From NCBI RefSeq assembly GCF_900111155.1, contig NZ_FOGG01000005.1:124001-188000 (forward strand): a DNA stretch of 64,000 bases, read 5' to 3'. This document shows, in pieces, positions 46,755-54,509 of the stretch. How positions within the stretch are numbered: position 1 is the first letter of the stretch; every line of letters begins with the position of its first letter. This DNA comes from Pedobacter rhizosphaerae (lineage in GTDB: Bacteria > Bacteroidota > Bacteroidia > Sphingobacteriales > Sphingobacteriaceae). The notes beneath the pieces were generated by a model. It did not search any database. It was given only the letters and a program-made list of their open reading frames with translations, and was not told the DNA's origin. A program made the translations under genes and the position numbers.

Positions 46755-46890
46755 GGTAGTTGATGATTTGAATTATTGAATGAGTGGATGTGAATTATTG
46801 AATGAGTGAATGAGTGGATGAGTGAATGATGGAATGACTGACTGAAATAATTAATGAATGAGTGAATGAGTGGATGAGTGAATAATAGAA
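46755..46890. repeat. Tetranucleotide-period tract (GAAT/GAGT)
   Basis: The spacer is built from words such as gaatgagtgaatgagtggat and gatgagtgaatgatgg. It is the same type as the tract before mqnA but read on the opposite strand. No gene is present. Confidence 0.8.
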
Positions 46891-46893
46891 TTG

Positions 46894-47337
46894 TTACTCC
46901 TGTTGCAAATACGCATTTTCAATCACAATAGCCATTTGTCGGTCTGGGTTTTCTAGGGGCTTAAATCCAAACTGACTGTACAAACCATGAGCATCCAAGG
47001 TAGCCAATTGATAACGGCGTAAGCCCTGTAAATCGGGATGAAAAATCATAAAAGACATTAATTTTTTAGATAGGCCCAACCCTCTAAATCGCTCCTCCAC
47101 ATACACATCACACAAATAAGCAAAAGTAGCGCTATCAGTAACCCAACGAGAAAAGCCAACCTGCTCCTGATCCTTGTAAATACCAAAGCAAAGTGAATGT
47201 TCTATCGATTTTTGTACAACCTCCAAAGGAATGTTTTTCGCCCAATACGACTCTTCACTCAAATAACGGTGAATAGAATTAACCTGAAGCAGTTCCTTTT
47301 GATCAGAAAAGATGAAGCCATTTTCGCTTATTTGCAT
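46894..47337 (-). CDS. GNAT family N-acetyltransferase
   Basis: Acetyl-CoA-dependent acetyltransferase of 147 residues. The acetyl-CoA loop is RFRGLGLSKKLM, after the strand AYLCDVYVEE; the C-terminal strand LYSQFGFKPLENPD is typical. The start SENGFIFSDQKELLQVNSIH is specific to a small GNAT group often annotated only as family members. Substrate unknown. It stands alone between two repeat spacers. Confidence 0.88.
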   Translation of the reverse strand: MQISENGFIFSDQKELLQVNSIHRYLSEESYWAKNIPLEVVQKSIEHSLCFGIYKDQEQVGFSRWVTDSATFAYLCDVYVEERFRGLGLSKKLMSFMIFHPDLQGLRRYQLATLDAHGLYSQFGFKPLENPDRQMAIVIENAYLQQE

Positions 47338-48068
47338 TTTAGTATTTAGTATTTAGTAGCAAGTATTTAGTAGCAAGTATCAAGTATAAAGTAGCAAGTA
47401 TAAAGTAGTAAGACATGAGCGTAGGTGAAAGTTTTCAGTTGATAGTTCTCAGTTTGCAGTTTTCAGTTGGCAATTCAACTTCTCACCAACTCAACGCCTC
47501 AGCACCTCACCAGTTTGCAGTTGGCAGTTTGTAGTTGGCAATTAAGCAATTCAACAGTTAAACAATTCAACTTCTCACCAACTCAACGCCTCAGCACCTT
47601 ACCAGTTTGCAGTTTGCAGTTCGCAATTAAGCAATTCAACAGTTAAACAATTAAACCTTTTTCAGTTGTACCAGTTAAACAATTCAACGTCTCACCAACT
47701 CACCACCTCAGCACCTCACCAGTTTAGAGTTTGTAGTTTCCAGTTGGCAATTAAGCAATTAAACAGTTAAACAATTAAACCTTTTTCAGTTGTACCAGTT
47801 AAACAATTCAACGTCTCACCAACTCACCACCTCAGCACCTCACCAGTTTAGAGTTTGTAGTTTTCAGTTGGCAATTCAACAATTAAGCAATTCAACTTCT
47901 CACCAACTCACCAACTCATCACCTCACCAGTTTACAGTTTGCAGTTGGCAATTAAGCAATTCAACAGTTAAACAATTCAACTTCTCAACAAATCAACACC
48001 TCAGCACCTCACCAGTCTACAGTTAAGCAATTAAACAATTAAACAATTCTCCCCACTTCACCAAGCCC
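47338..48068. repeat. 730-bp spacer of nested repeats (caattaagcaattcaac family)
   Basis: It begins with agcaagtataaagtag-type short repeats (47341-47415). Then come about six units of 80-120 bases built from accagtttgcagttggca, caattaagcaattcaacagt, taaacaattcaacttctc and accaactcaacgcctcagca. Several units are near-identical over 60 or more bases (for instance 47646-47720 and 47771-47845). No real gene is present. Confidence 0.88.
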
Positions 48069-48069
48069 C

Positions 48070-48561
48070 TTAATTCCTCATATTAATAAACTGCAAAGGT
48101 TGCCCAAAATCTTCCCCTCTGCACAAGCTAATCACGGCCTGTAAATCGTCAATCTTTTTTGCCGTTACCCTCACCTGATCATCCATGATGGAAGGTTGAA
48201 CCTTTAAGCCACTGGCTTTGATTTTGGCGACCACTTTTTTAGCAGCTTCTTTATCTAAGCCCTCTTTAACAGTGATTTCTTTAGTAATCATATTACCAGA
48301 CGACTGAAATTCTTTGCCGAAATCCAAACTTTTTGGGTCGAGACTTTGTTTCATCATCCTAGAAATAATAGAGTCTGTAATGGCCTTTAAGCGCATATCA
48401 TCTTCGGTTACGATCTTAATTACGTTTGTTTTCTTATCCAGATCGACGGTGCTTTTAGAACCATTAAAATCATAACGATTTAAAATTTCTTTTTTGGCGT
48501 TATTAATGGCGTTGTCAAGCGTTTGAGCGTCAACTTTACTTACAATATCAAAAGAGGGCAT
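48070..48561 (-). CDS. yajQ: YajQ family nucleotide-binding protein
   Basis: Cytosolic protein of 163 residues with two ferredoxin-like domains. Family marks are MPSFDIVSKVD at the start, the ILNRYDFNGSKS segment, and SIMDDQVRVTAKKIDDLQ followed by GEDFGQPLQFINMR at the end. Some YajQ proteins bind cyclic di-GMP and act in regulation, while others bind tRNA or nucleotides. Which applies here is unknown. It is divergent from the histone-like gene. Confidence 0.93.
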   Translation of the reverse strand: MPSFDIVSKVDAQTLDNAINNAKKEILNRYDFNGSKSTVDLDKKTNVIKIVTEDDMRLKAITDSIISRMMKQSLDPKSLDFGKEFQSSGNMITKEITVKEGLDKEAAKKVVAKIKASGLKVQPSIMDDQVRVTAKKIDDLQAVISLCRGEDFGQPLQFINMRN

Positions 48562-48636
48562 GGTTATAGCTTTAAAGTAAAAAAATAAGTAGATTTAATT
48601 GAAAATTATCAACCTCACAAAAAAACGAAAAATAAT

Positions 48637-49245
48637 ATGAAAACCACTAAAGGCAAGTCTCAAAAAAAGATCACAAAAAAAGATGTAAAGAAACAATTAG
48701 AGCAATCGCTAGCCAGTCAGTTTTTAGATGTGGTAAAAAGTTTAGGTCATGATGTATCAGAAATCAGCACCGAGATTGCCAAGGCCAGTAAACGGGTAGC
48801 TAAAAAGCTGACCAAAAAGTTTACTATAATTAAAGCCGATGTGGGGCACAAAATAGATGATTTGGTTTCTTCTTCAAAGACCAAGGAAAAGGAGGCGAAG
48901 AAAGCGGTAACTAAAACCGTAAGCAAGGCTGAGAAAAATGCTCAAAAAGTGGTGAAAAAGGCGGTTTCTAAAGCGAAGCCTGTTGTACAGAGTGTTAAAG
49001 TTGCTGCCATAGCAACCGAAGAAAAGGCAGAAAAAGTTTTGACAAAGCCGGTGGAAGAAGTAAAAAAGACCGTGGCAAAAGTTGCCCCTAAATTGGATGC
49101 TGCCACGCAGGAAGTTAAAAAAGTAGCTACTCCCGTTAAAAAGGTTACTACCACTAAGGTAGCTGCAGCCAAAGCGGCCCCGGTTAAGAGTAAATCCCCT
49201 GCACCAGCAGCGAAAAAAGTAACCAAACCCTTAACAAAGAAATAG
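48637..49245 (+). CDS. Lysine/alanine-rich histone-like protein
   Basis: Protein of 202 residues, strongly basic. Residues 1-85 are mixed (EQSLASQFLDVVKSLGHDVS) and may form helices. From about residue 85 the sequence is a low-complexity repeat of Lys, Ala, Val and Thr (KAVTKTVSKAEKNAQK, PVKKVTTTKVAAAKAA), the composition of eukaryotic H1 tails and bacterial Hc1-like proteins. It probably binds DNA or other polyanions. It precedes ppk1 on the same strand with a hairpin between them. Function is inferred from composition. Confidence 0.8.
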   Translation: MKTTKGKSQKKITKKDVKKQLEQSLASQFLDVVKSLGHDVSEISTEIAKASKRVAKKLTKKFTIIKADVGHKIDDLVSSSKTKEKEAKKAVTKTVSKAEKNAQKVVKKAVSKAKPVVQSVKVAAIATEEKAEKVLTKPVEEVKKTVAKVAPKLDAATQEVKKVATPVKKVTTTKVAAAKAAPVKSKSPAPAAKKVTKPLTKK

Positions 49246-49310
49246 ATTTGTTAACATTAATACACAGATGAATTAACATCGATTTAACAAATTAATGTGC
49301 AGTTTTGGAC

Positions 49311-49342
49311 ATCCCTGTTTTGGCAGGGATTTTTATTTTTTT
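49311..49342 (+). terminator. Terminator hairpin directly before ppk1
   Basis: Arms atccctg and cagggat flank a six-base loop, followed by tttttattttttt. The T run ends two bases before the ppk1 ATG. It probably ends the histone-like transcript, with partial read-through, or acts as an attenuator for ppk1. Confidence 0.65.
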
Positions 49343-49344
49343 AG

Positions 49345-51402
49345 ATGAGTAAAAAGAAAATTCCATTTTTAAATCGCGAAATAAGCTGGTTATATTTTAA
49401 TGAACGCGTATTGCAGGAAGCTGCAGACGAAACAGTGCCTTTGATTGAGCGAATCAAATTCTTATCCATTTATTCATCAAATCTTGAAGAATTTTACCGG
49501 GTTAGGGTAGCCACAATGACCAGGCTTACCAATTTAAACGAAAAGGCTAAAGCGTTACTTGGTTTTAACCCCAAAAAAATACTGAATGAAATCAAGAATA
49601 TTGTTGTTAAGCAAGAGCGGAAGTTCGATCAGTTATTCCAGGCCACGCTAATTAATGAGCTGGCACAGAACCGTATATTCATCTTAAACGATACTCAATT
49701 AAACGTAAGCAGGGGCAGTTTTGTAAAAAATCATTTTAGAGATAAGATCTTATCTAATCTCGTTCCGGTAATGTTGGATATGGATAAGCCATTTCCCGAA
49801 CTGAAGGACAGGTTTTTGTATTTTTTTGTAAAGCTCTCTAAAAAGGATAGCAAACTCAAAGAAAAGTATGCCTTAATAGAGATGCCACCCAGTTTACCAA
49901 GGTTTTTAGTGCTTCCAGAAACCAACGACTTAAAGTTTATTATTCTCGCAGAAGATATTATACGCTACTGCCTAAACGATATTTTTTATATTTTCAGTTA
50001 CCATCAGCTGGAGGCTTACTCCATTCAGCTTACACGGGATGCAGAGTTAGACATAGACAAAAATATTTCTGATAAGTTTATTGATGACCTGAAAAGTAGT
50101 CTCGAAAAGCGTAAAAAGGGTAAACCCATGCGCTTGTTGTATGATTCGGCTATGCCTTTAAATATGTTGACGGTATTGGTTAATAAATTGAAGCTCGAAG
50201 CCGAGAGTTTAATCCCGGGAAACCGGTATCATAAATTTGGAGATTTTATTGCTTTTCCAAACGTGGGGAAGAAAGAGCTGGAATATACGCCTAACGTGCC
50301 TTTAAAGGTACATGCCCTCCATAGAACCGAAAGCGTTTTTGCAAAGGTTGCACACCGCGATTATTTAGTGAATTTGCCTTATCAATCATACGATTATATT
50401 ATCCTCTTTCTGAGGGAAGCAGCTATTGATCCGAAAGTTACAGAGATTCAGATCACACTGTACCGATTGGCAGAAAACTCCAAGGTAATAAACGCTTTGA
50501 TTAATGCGGCTAAAAACGGAAAGGCTGTATCGGTATTGCTAGAGTTAAAAGCCAGGTTTGATGAACAGGCTAATATCTATTGGACCACCCGATTAATGGA
50601 AGAGGGGGTAAAGGTTAATTACGGCTTAACCGATTATAAAGTACACTCGAAAATTTGTTTGGTAAAGCGTATAGAGAAAGATAAACCGGTTTATTATGCG
50701 AATCTGGCTACAGGTAATTTTAACGAAAAAACTGCGGGCCTATATTGCGACCACAGTATTTTCACGGCAAGAAAGGAAATTACCAACGATTTAGCCAAGC
50801 TTTTTGATGCCTTAAATAAACGCACGGTAACCAAAGGCTTTAAGCATTTAATCGTTTCTCCATTAGAAAGCCGCTCTAAGCTGGTTAATTTCATTAATAG
50901 AGAAATTCGCAACGCAAAGCAAGGTAAAATAGCCTACATTTTATTGAAGGTAAATAGCCTGGCAGACGAAGGGATTATCTCGAAACTTTACGAAGCCAGT
51001 AACGCTGGCGTTAAAATTCAATTGATTATCAGGGGGATATGCTGTTTAGTTCCCGGAGTTAAGGGATTTAGTGAAAATATTACCGCAATCAGTATCATCG
51101 ACAAATTTTTGGAGCATGCCAGGGTTTATATCTTCAGCAATAATGGTAAAAACGACATGTATCTGTCTTCTGCCGATTTAATGAGCAGAAATTTCGAACA
51201 TAGGGTAGAAGTAGGTTTTCCGGTATTGGATCCAGATGTGAAGCAGGAAATTCAGGATATTATCGATCTCCAATTGCAAGACAATACTAAAGCCCGTCAG
51301 ATTAACGCGGCGAACAACAATAAATATCACAAAAATAGATTAAGCAAAAAGATAAGAGCGCAGGTTGATATATACAATTATCTAAAGACGAAGCACCAAT
51401 AA
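49345..51402 (+). CDS. ppk1: Polyphosphate kinase 1
   Basis: Membrane-associated or soluble enzyme that builds inorganic polyphosphate from ATP, 685 residues. The N-domain starts NREISWLYFNERVLQEA and contains SNLEEFYRVRVA. The autophosphorylated histidine is His434 (YKVHSKICLVKR), equivalent to the known active-site His of E. coli PPK. RGICCLVPGVKG and the late SSADLMSRNFEHR are further active-site segments. It is followed by ppx after three bases, the usual synthesis/degradation pair. Confidence 0.95.
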   Translation: MSKKKIPFLNREISWLYFNERVLQEAADETVPLIERIKFLSIYSSNLEEFYRVRVATMTRLTNLNEKAKALLGFNPKKILNEIKNIVVKQERKFDQLFQATLINELAQNRIFILNDTQLNVSRGSFVKNHFRDKILSNLVPVMLDMDKPFPELKDRFLYFFVKLSKKDSKLKEKYALIEMPPSLPRFLVLPETNDLKFIILAEDIIRYCLNDIFYIFSYHQLEAYSIQLTRDAELDIDKNISDKFIDDLKSSLEKRKKGKPMRLLYDSAMPLNMLTVLVNKLKLEAESLIPGNRYHKFGDFIAFPNVGKKELEYTPNVPLKVHALHRTESVFAKVAHRDYLVNLPYQSYDYIILFLREAAIDPKVTEIQITLYRLAENSKVINALINAAKNGKAVSVLLELKARFDEQANIYWTTRLMEEGVKVNYGLTDYKVHSKICLVKRIEKDKPVYYANLATGNFNEKTAGLYCDHSIFTARKEITNDLAKLFDALNKRTVTKGFKHLIVSPLESRSKLVNFINREIRNAKQGKIAYILLKVNSLADEGIISKLYEASNAGVKIQLIIRGICCLVPGVKGFSENITAISIIDKFLEHARVYIFSNNGKNDMYLSSADLMSRNFEHRVEVGFPVLDPDVKQEIQDIIDLQLQDNTKARQINAANNNKYHKNRLSKKIRAQVDIYNYLKTKHQ

Positions 51403-51405
51403 ATC

Positions 51406-52287
51406 ATGTTAAGATACGCAGCCATAGACATCGGTTCGAACGCAGTAAGACTACTTATTGCAGATATTAGTAAGCAGGAAGGGAAATATAAATACAAGAA
51501 AAATACTTTGATTCGGGTGCCGTTACGCTTAGGTGATGATGCTTTCCTGGATCAGAAGATATCTGCCAGAAAATGTTCCGACCTGGTTAAAACCATGGTC
51601 GCTTTTAAAAACCTGATGGATGTTTATCATGTTTCAGAATACCTTGCTTGTGCTACATCAGCCATGCGTGAAGCCTCTAATGGTTTGGATATTGTGAAAT
51701 TAATTAAGGCAGAGGCAGATGTAGACCTGGAGATTATTGAAGGACAGCGTGAAGCCAACATCATTTATGCCAATCACATTGAGGAGGAACTGGACGAGAA
51801 CAAAACCTATCTTTATATCGATGTAGGTGGTGGTAGTACAGAACTTTCTGTTTTTGTAAAAGGTACGCCTGAAGCTTCCAGGTCATTTAATATCGGTACA
51901 ATTAGAATGCTGGATAACCAGGATAAGGAAGAAACCTGGGAGGAAATGAAGGAATGGGTAAAGGAAAATACTAAAAATTATAAGCATATCGCCGGAATTG
52001 GTACCGGAGGAAATATCAATAAGCTTTTCCGGATGTCTGATGAAAAGGAAAATGCACCCTTGTCAGTGCAGAAATTGAATTCCATGTATAATAAGCTTAA
52101 TAGCTACTCTTTAAAAGAGCGGATTAATGTTCTTGGCCTGAATCCCGACCGTGCAGACGTTATTATCCCTGCGGCAGAGATTTACCTCACTTTAATGAAA
52201 TGGACAGGAATTAAACAGATTTTTGTGCCTAAAGTAGGTATGGCTGATGGCATAATTAAAATGCTGATCGAGGAGAAGTTAGCCTAA
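51406..52287 (+). CDS. ppx: Exopolyphosphatase (Ppx/GppA family)
   Basis: Phosphatase of 293 residues with the sugar-kinase/actin fold: AAIDIGSNAVRLLIADI at the N-terminus, ATSAMREASNG, then YIDVGGGSTELSVF and a third loop IAGIGTGGNINKL. It is the short form without the C-terminal HD domain of E. coli Ppx. It removes terminal phosphate from polyphosphate or hydrolyses pppGpp; the two roles cannot be separated here, but the three-base gap to ppk1 favours polyphosphate. Confidence 0.92.
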   Translation: MLRYAAIDIGSNAVRLLIADISKQEGKYKYKKNTLIRVPLRLGDDAFLDQKISARKCSDLVKTMVAFKNLMDVYHVSEYLACATSAMREASNGLDIVKLIKAEADVDLEIIEGQREANIIYANHIEEELDENKTYLYIDVGGGSTELSVFVKGTPEASRSFNIGTIRMLDNQDKEETWEEMKEWVKENTKNYKHIAGIGTGGNINKLFRMSDEKENAPLSVQKLNSMYNKLNSYSLKERINVLGLNPDRADVIIPAAEIYLTLMKWTGIKQIFVPKVGMADGIIKMLIEEKLA

Positions 52288-52297
52288 AGGCTAACTT
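52278..52297 (+). terminator. Palindrome at the end of ppx
   Basis: agttagcctaaaggctaact is a 20-base near-perfect palindrome that includes the ppx stop codon. No long T run follows, so it may be a weak terminator or an mRNA end-protecting hairpin. Confidence 0.45.
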
Positions 52298-52299
52298 AA

Positions 52300-52350
52300 A
52301 TCCACGAAGTCTTGCCGTGGCACCGGCCGGTTAAACTTCGTGGATTTATC
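52300..52350. repeat. Hairpin repeat on the left of the ATPase gene
   Basis: Arms aaatccacgaagt and acttcgtggattt pair over 13 bases around a GC-rich loop with accggccggt. The stretch cgtggcaccggccggttaaa (52316 on) is imperfectly repeated on the other side of the ATPase gene at 53684-53715. Confidence 0.75.
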
Positions 52351-52370
52351 CAAGGTTAGACTTCGTGGAG

Positions 52371-53579
52371 CTATCCTGCCATGAAAACATTTGCAGGAAT
52401 CACAGTTATTCTTTTTCCCTCCCTATGAAAGACTTCAGATTGGTTGAAACTGATGATTTTTCCTTCATCAAGTCCAAAAAAATCAATTGCTTCTATCAGG
52501 CCGTTTATTTCTCTGTTTAGGTTCTCATCATTAAGTTCATAGCATACCTGAAGCAAAAACTTTGCTTTTCCTTTCTCCATAATAACAAAATCACATTCCT
52601 TTTTTTCACTGAAATAATATATTTCTTTATAATTCTGTCTCAGATAAAGGTATACTGCATTTTCCAGCCTTCTTCCATTTTCTTCCGTAAAAACGATCGA
52701 GTTTTCGGAAAATAAACCTAAATCTATGGCATATACCTTTTTTGGATTTCGAATTTGTGTTTTTAACGAATAACTAAACTTCGAAAGGAATTGGACAACG
52801 TATGCACTTTCAAGATAGGAGAAAAATTCTAAAATTGTTGTTGCCGATTTAATATTGAATAGTTCTTTTAAATTATTGCCTGATACCGCCTTACCAATAT
52901 TGGAAATCAAATAAACTGCTAGCTTTTTCAAAGTATTTACGTCCCGAACGGCGTACCTTACTGCAATATCTCGATTTAAAATATCTTCCAGAAGCTGATT
53001 GAGTACATTCCCATTATCGGTTTTTAAATATTCGGGAAATCCTCCTTTACTCAAATATTGAAATAAGGATTCTGCAGTATTTTTAAGGTCTTTAAAGGCT
53101 AAAAATTCTGCGTATGAAAAAGGAAATAACTCGGTTGATAAATGTCTTCCTGTAAGTTTCGTGCCTAATTCGGTGCTTAGTAGTGTTGCATTAGAGCCAG
53201 TGATCACTACTTGATAATCGAGATCAAGCATTTGCCTCACAAATAATTCCCACTGGGGCAGGAATTGTATTTCATCGAAAAATAAAATATTTATGTTCTT
53301 TTGTTCAATTACTGCTATTAGCCTTGTAAAGTCATCTGTTTCGAATCCAGCCAATCGGGTATCCTCGAAGTTGAGAAACAGTATTTCTTCAGATTGTTGT
53401 TGCCCTAATTGATATAATAAAGTACTCTTTCCGCATCTTCTGATACCTGTTATGATTAAAGCGAAATGATTAGTGATTTTCAAAGAATCAAGCTTGATTC
53501 TTTGAAGGCCAGTAGTTTTCTTGGTGAAATTTTCTTTCTGTGACTCAAGTATTTTTACTAATTGACTCTCTAATAGCAT
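52371..53579 (-). CDS. AAA-type ATPase with DUF4143 domain
   Basis: Protein of 402 residues. The Walker A motif GIRRCGKST is at 45-53, Walker B is ILFFDEIQFL near 95-105, and an SNATLLSTELG sensor region follows. The C-terminal DUF4143 part (about 200-390) ends in a nuclease-like segment EKKECDFVIMEKGKAKFLL that resembles restriction-endonuclease folds. This archaeal/bacterial ATPase family is scattered and often patchy in distribution, and its role is unknown. The gene interrupts a polyphosphate/pentose-phosphate region and is bordered by related repeats and three upstream palindromes, which hints at acquisition. Confidence 0.88.
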   Translation of the reverse strand: MLLESQLVKILESQKENFTKKTTGLQRIKLDSLKITNHFALIITGIRRCGKSTLLYQLGQQQSEEILFLNFEDTRLAGFETDDFTRLIAVIEQKNINILFFDEIQFLPQWELFVRQMLDLDYQVVITGSNATLLSTELGTKLTGRHLSTELFPFSYAEFLAFKDLKNTAESLFQYLSKGGFPEYLKTDNGNVLNQLLEDILNRDIAVRYAVRDVNTLKKLAVYLISNIGKAVSGNNLKELFNIKSATTILEFFSYLESAYVVQFLSKFSYSLKTQIRNPKKVYAIDLGLFSENSIVFTEENGRRLENAVYLYLRQNYKEIYYFSEKKECDFVIMEKGKAKFLLQVCYELNDENLNREINGLIEAIDFFGLDEGKIISFNQSEVFHREGKRITVIPANVFMAG

Positions 53580-53583
53580 GATG

Positions 53584-53661
53584 TCGTGATTTTGTCACGA
53601 ATATAAGATATTATTCATTAGTAATGAAAATAATCTTTCATTACTAATGAAAGATTATTTT
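53584..53661. promoter_or_regulatory. Cluster of palindromes upstream of the ATPase gene
   Basis: Three inverted repeats lie in the 80 bases before the start codon: tcgtga-n5-tcacga (53584-53600), TTCATTAGTAATGAA (53614-53628) and a 35-base palindrome centred at 53644 that contains TTCATTACTAATGAA. The last two share a core and are 23 bases apart centre to centre. They could be operator sites or a transcription terminator. Confidence 0.65.
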
Positions 53662-53683
53662 CAGCCATATCCCGGAGCTCTCC

Positions 53684-53715
53684 CGTGGCAGGGGCCAGGG
53701 TAAGACTTCGTTGAT
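53684..53715. repeat. Repeat on the right of the ATPase gene
   Basis: cgtggcaggggccagggtaa followed by gacttcgttgat resembles the left copy at 52316-52345 over 30 or so bases with several mismatches and two small insertions. It sits just after the pgl stop codon on the minus strand. Confidence 0.6.
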
Positions 53716-53718
53716 GTT

Positions 53719-54441
53719 TTAATCCAGTAACTTTGTTGCTGCTTCATCTACAAACCAGGTCAATTTTCCATCGTAAGGATTGATCAATTGAGAAGGGTAG
53801 GTGTCTACATTTTTTTCAGTATCGTTAATGACGTGTTTCAATGCTTCTGCCTTGTTTTCGCCAAAAACCAGAAAGGCAACATTATCTGCCTTATTTATCA
53901 GAGGTGCGGTTAAGCTGATGCGATAAGTGTTTAATTTCTCTACAAAAACAGCAGCTACAGTAGCTTCCTCATCTTTAACCAAAGTGGTATGTGGGAAAAT
54001 AGAGGCCGTATGCGCGTCATCTCCCATACCCAGCAGAATCAGGTCAAAAACAATATCATTGCCGTTAAAATGCTTATCTAATGCTTTTTTGTACTCGATT
54101 GCTGCTTTTTCAGGAGCCAAAGTCGTGTCAACATAGAAGATATGATCTTCCGCTGTTCCTAATTCATCAAAAAGATTTCTCTTTGCCATTAAGCCATTGT
54201 AATTTTCGTCAGTGGCAGGCACATTGCGTTCATCGCCAAAAAAGAAATAAACCTTTTCCCAATCGATGCGGTCTTTACATTCTTTAGCTAAGAATTGATA
54301 AAGCGCTTTAGGAGAATTACCACCCGTTAATACAAAATTGAATCTGTCATTTTCTTCAATAGACATTTCTGCAATTTTGATCACGTAATCCGCTAAATCC
54401 TCGTTTAACTCCTCAAGCGTTTTATATATCAGTAAATTCAT
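53719..54441 (-). CDS. pgl: 6-phosphogluconolactonase
   Basis: Second enzyme of the oxidative pentose phosphate pathway, hydrolysing 6-phosphogluconolactone; 240 residues, the DevB/Pgl type. Marks are FVLTGGNSPKALYQFLA, the FFGDERNVPATDENYN segment and LLGMGDDAHTASIFP. It is the last gene of the minus-strand cluster that begins with the glucokinase, and follows zwf by 68 bases. Confidence 0.95.
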   Translation of the reverse strand: MNLLIYKTLEELNEDLADYVIKIAEMSIEENDRFNFVLTGGNSPKALYQFLAKECKDRIDWEKVYFFFGDERNVPATDENYNGLMAKRNLFDELGTAEDHIFYVDTTLAPEKAAIEYKKALDKHFNGNDIVFDLILLGMGDDAHTASIFPHTTLVKDEEATVAAVFVEKLNTYRISLTAPLINKADNVAFLVFGENKAEALKHVINDTEKNVDTYPSQLINPYDGKLTWFVDEAATKLLD

Positions 54442-54509
54442 TTTTTATTTTTTTAATCGTCGGGCAAAACTGATTGAGTAAAGCGATCAATTCTGCCCGA
54501 TAATAATGA

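Noticed and set aside
47790..48026. Plus-strand reading frame of 78 codons
   Set aside because: It lies wholly in the nested repeat spacer and its product is a direct translation of the repeat words (Asn/Ser/His-rich), with no independent coding signal.
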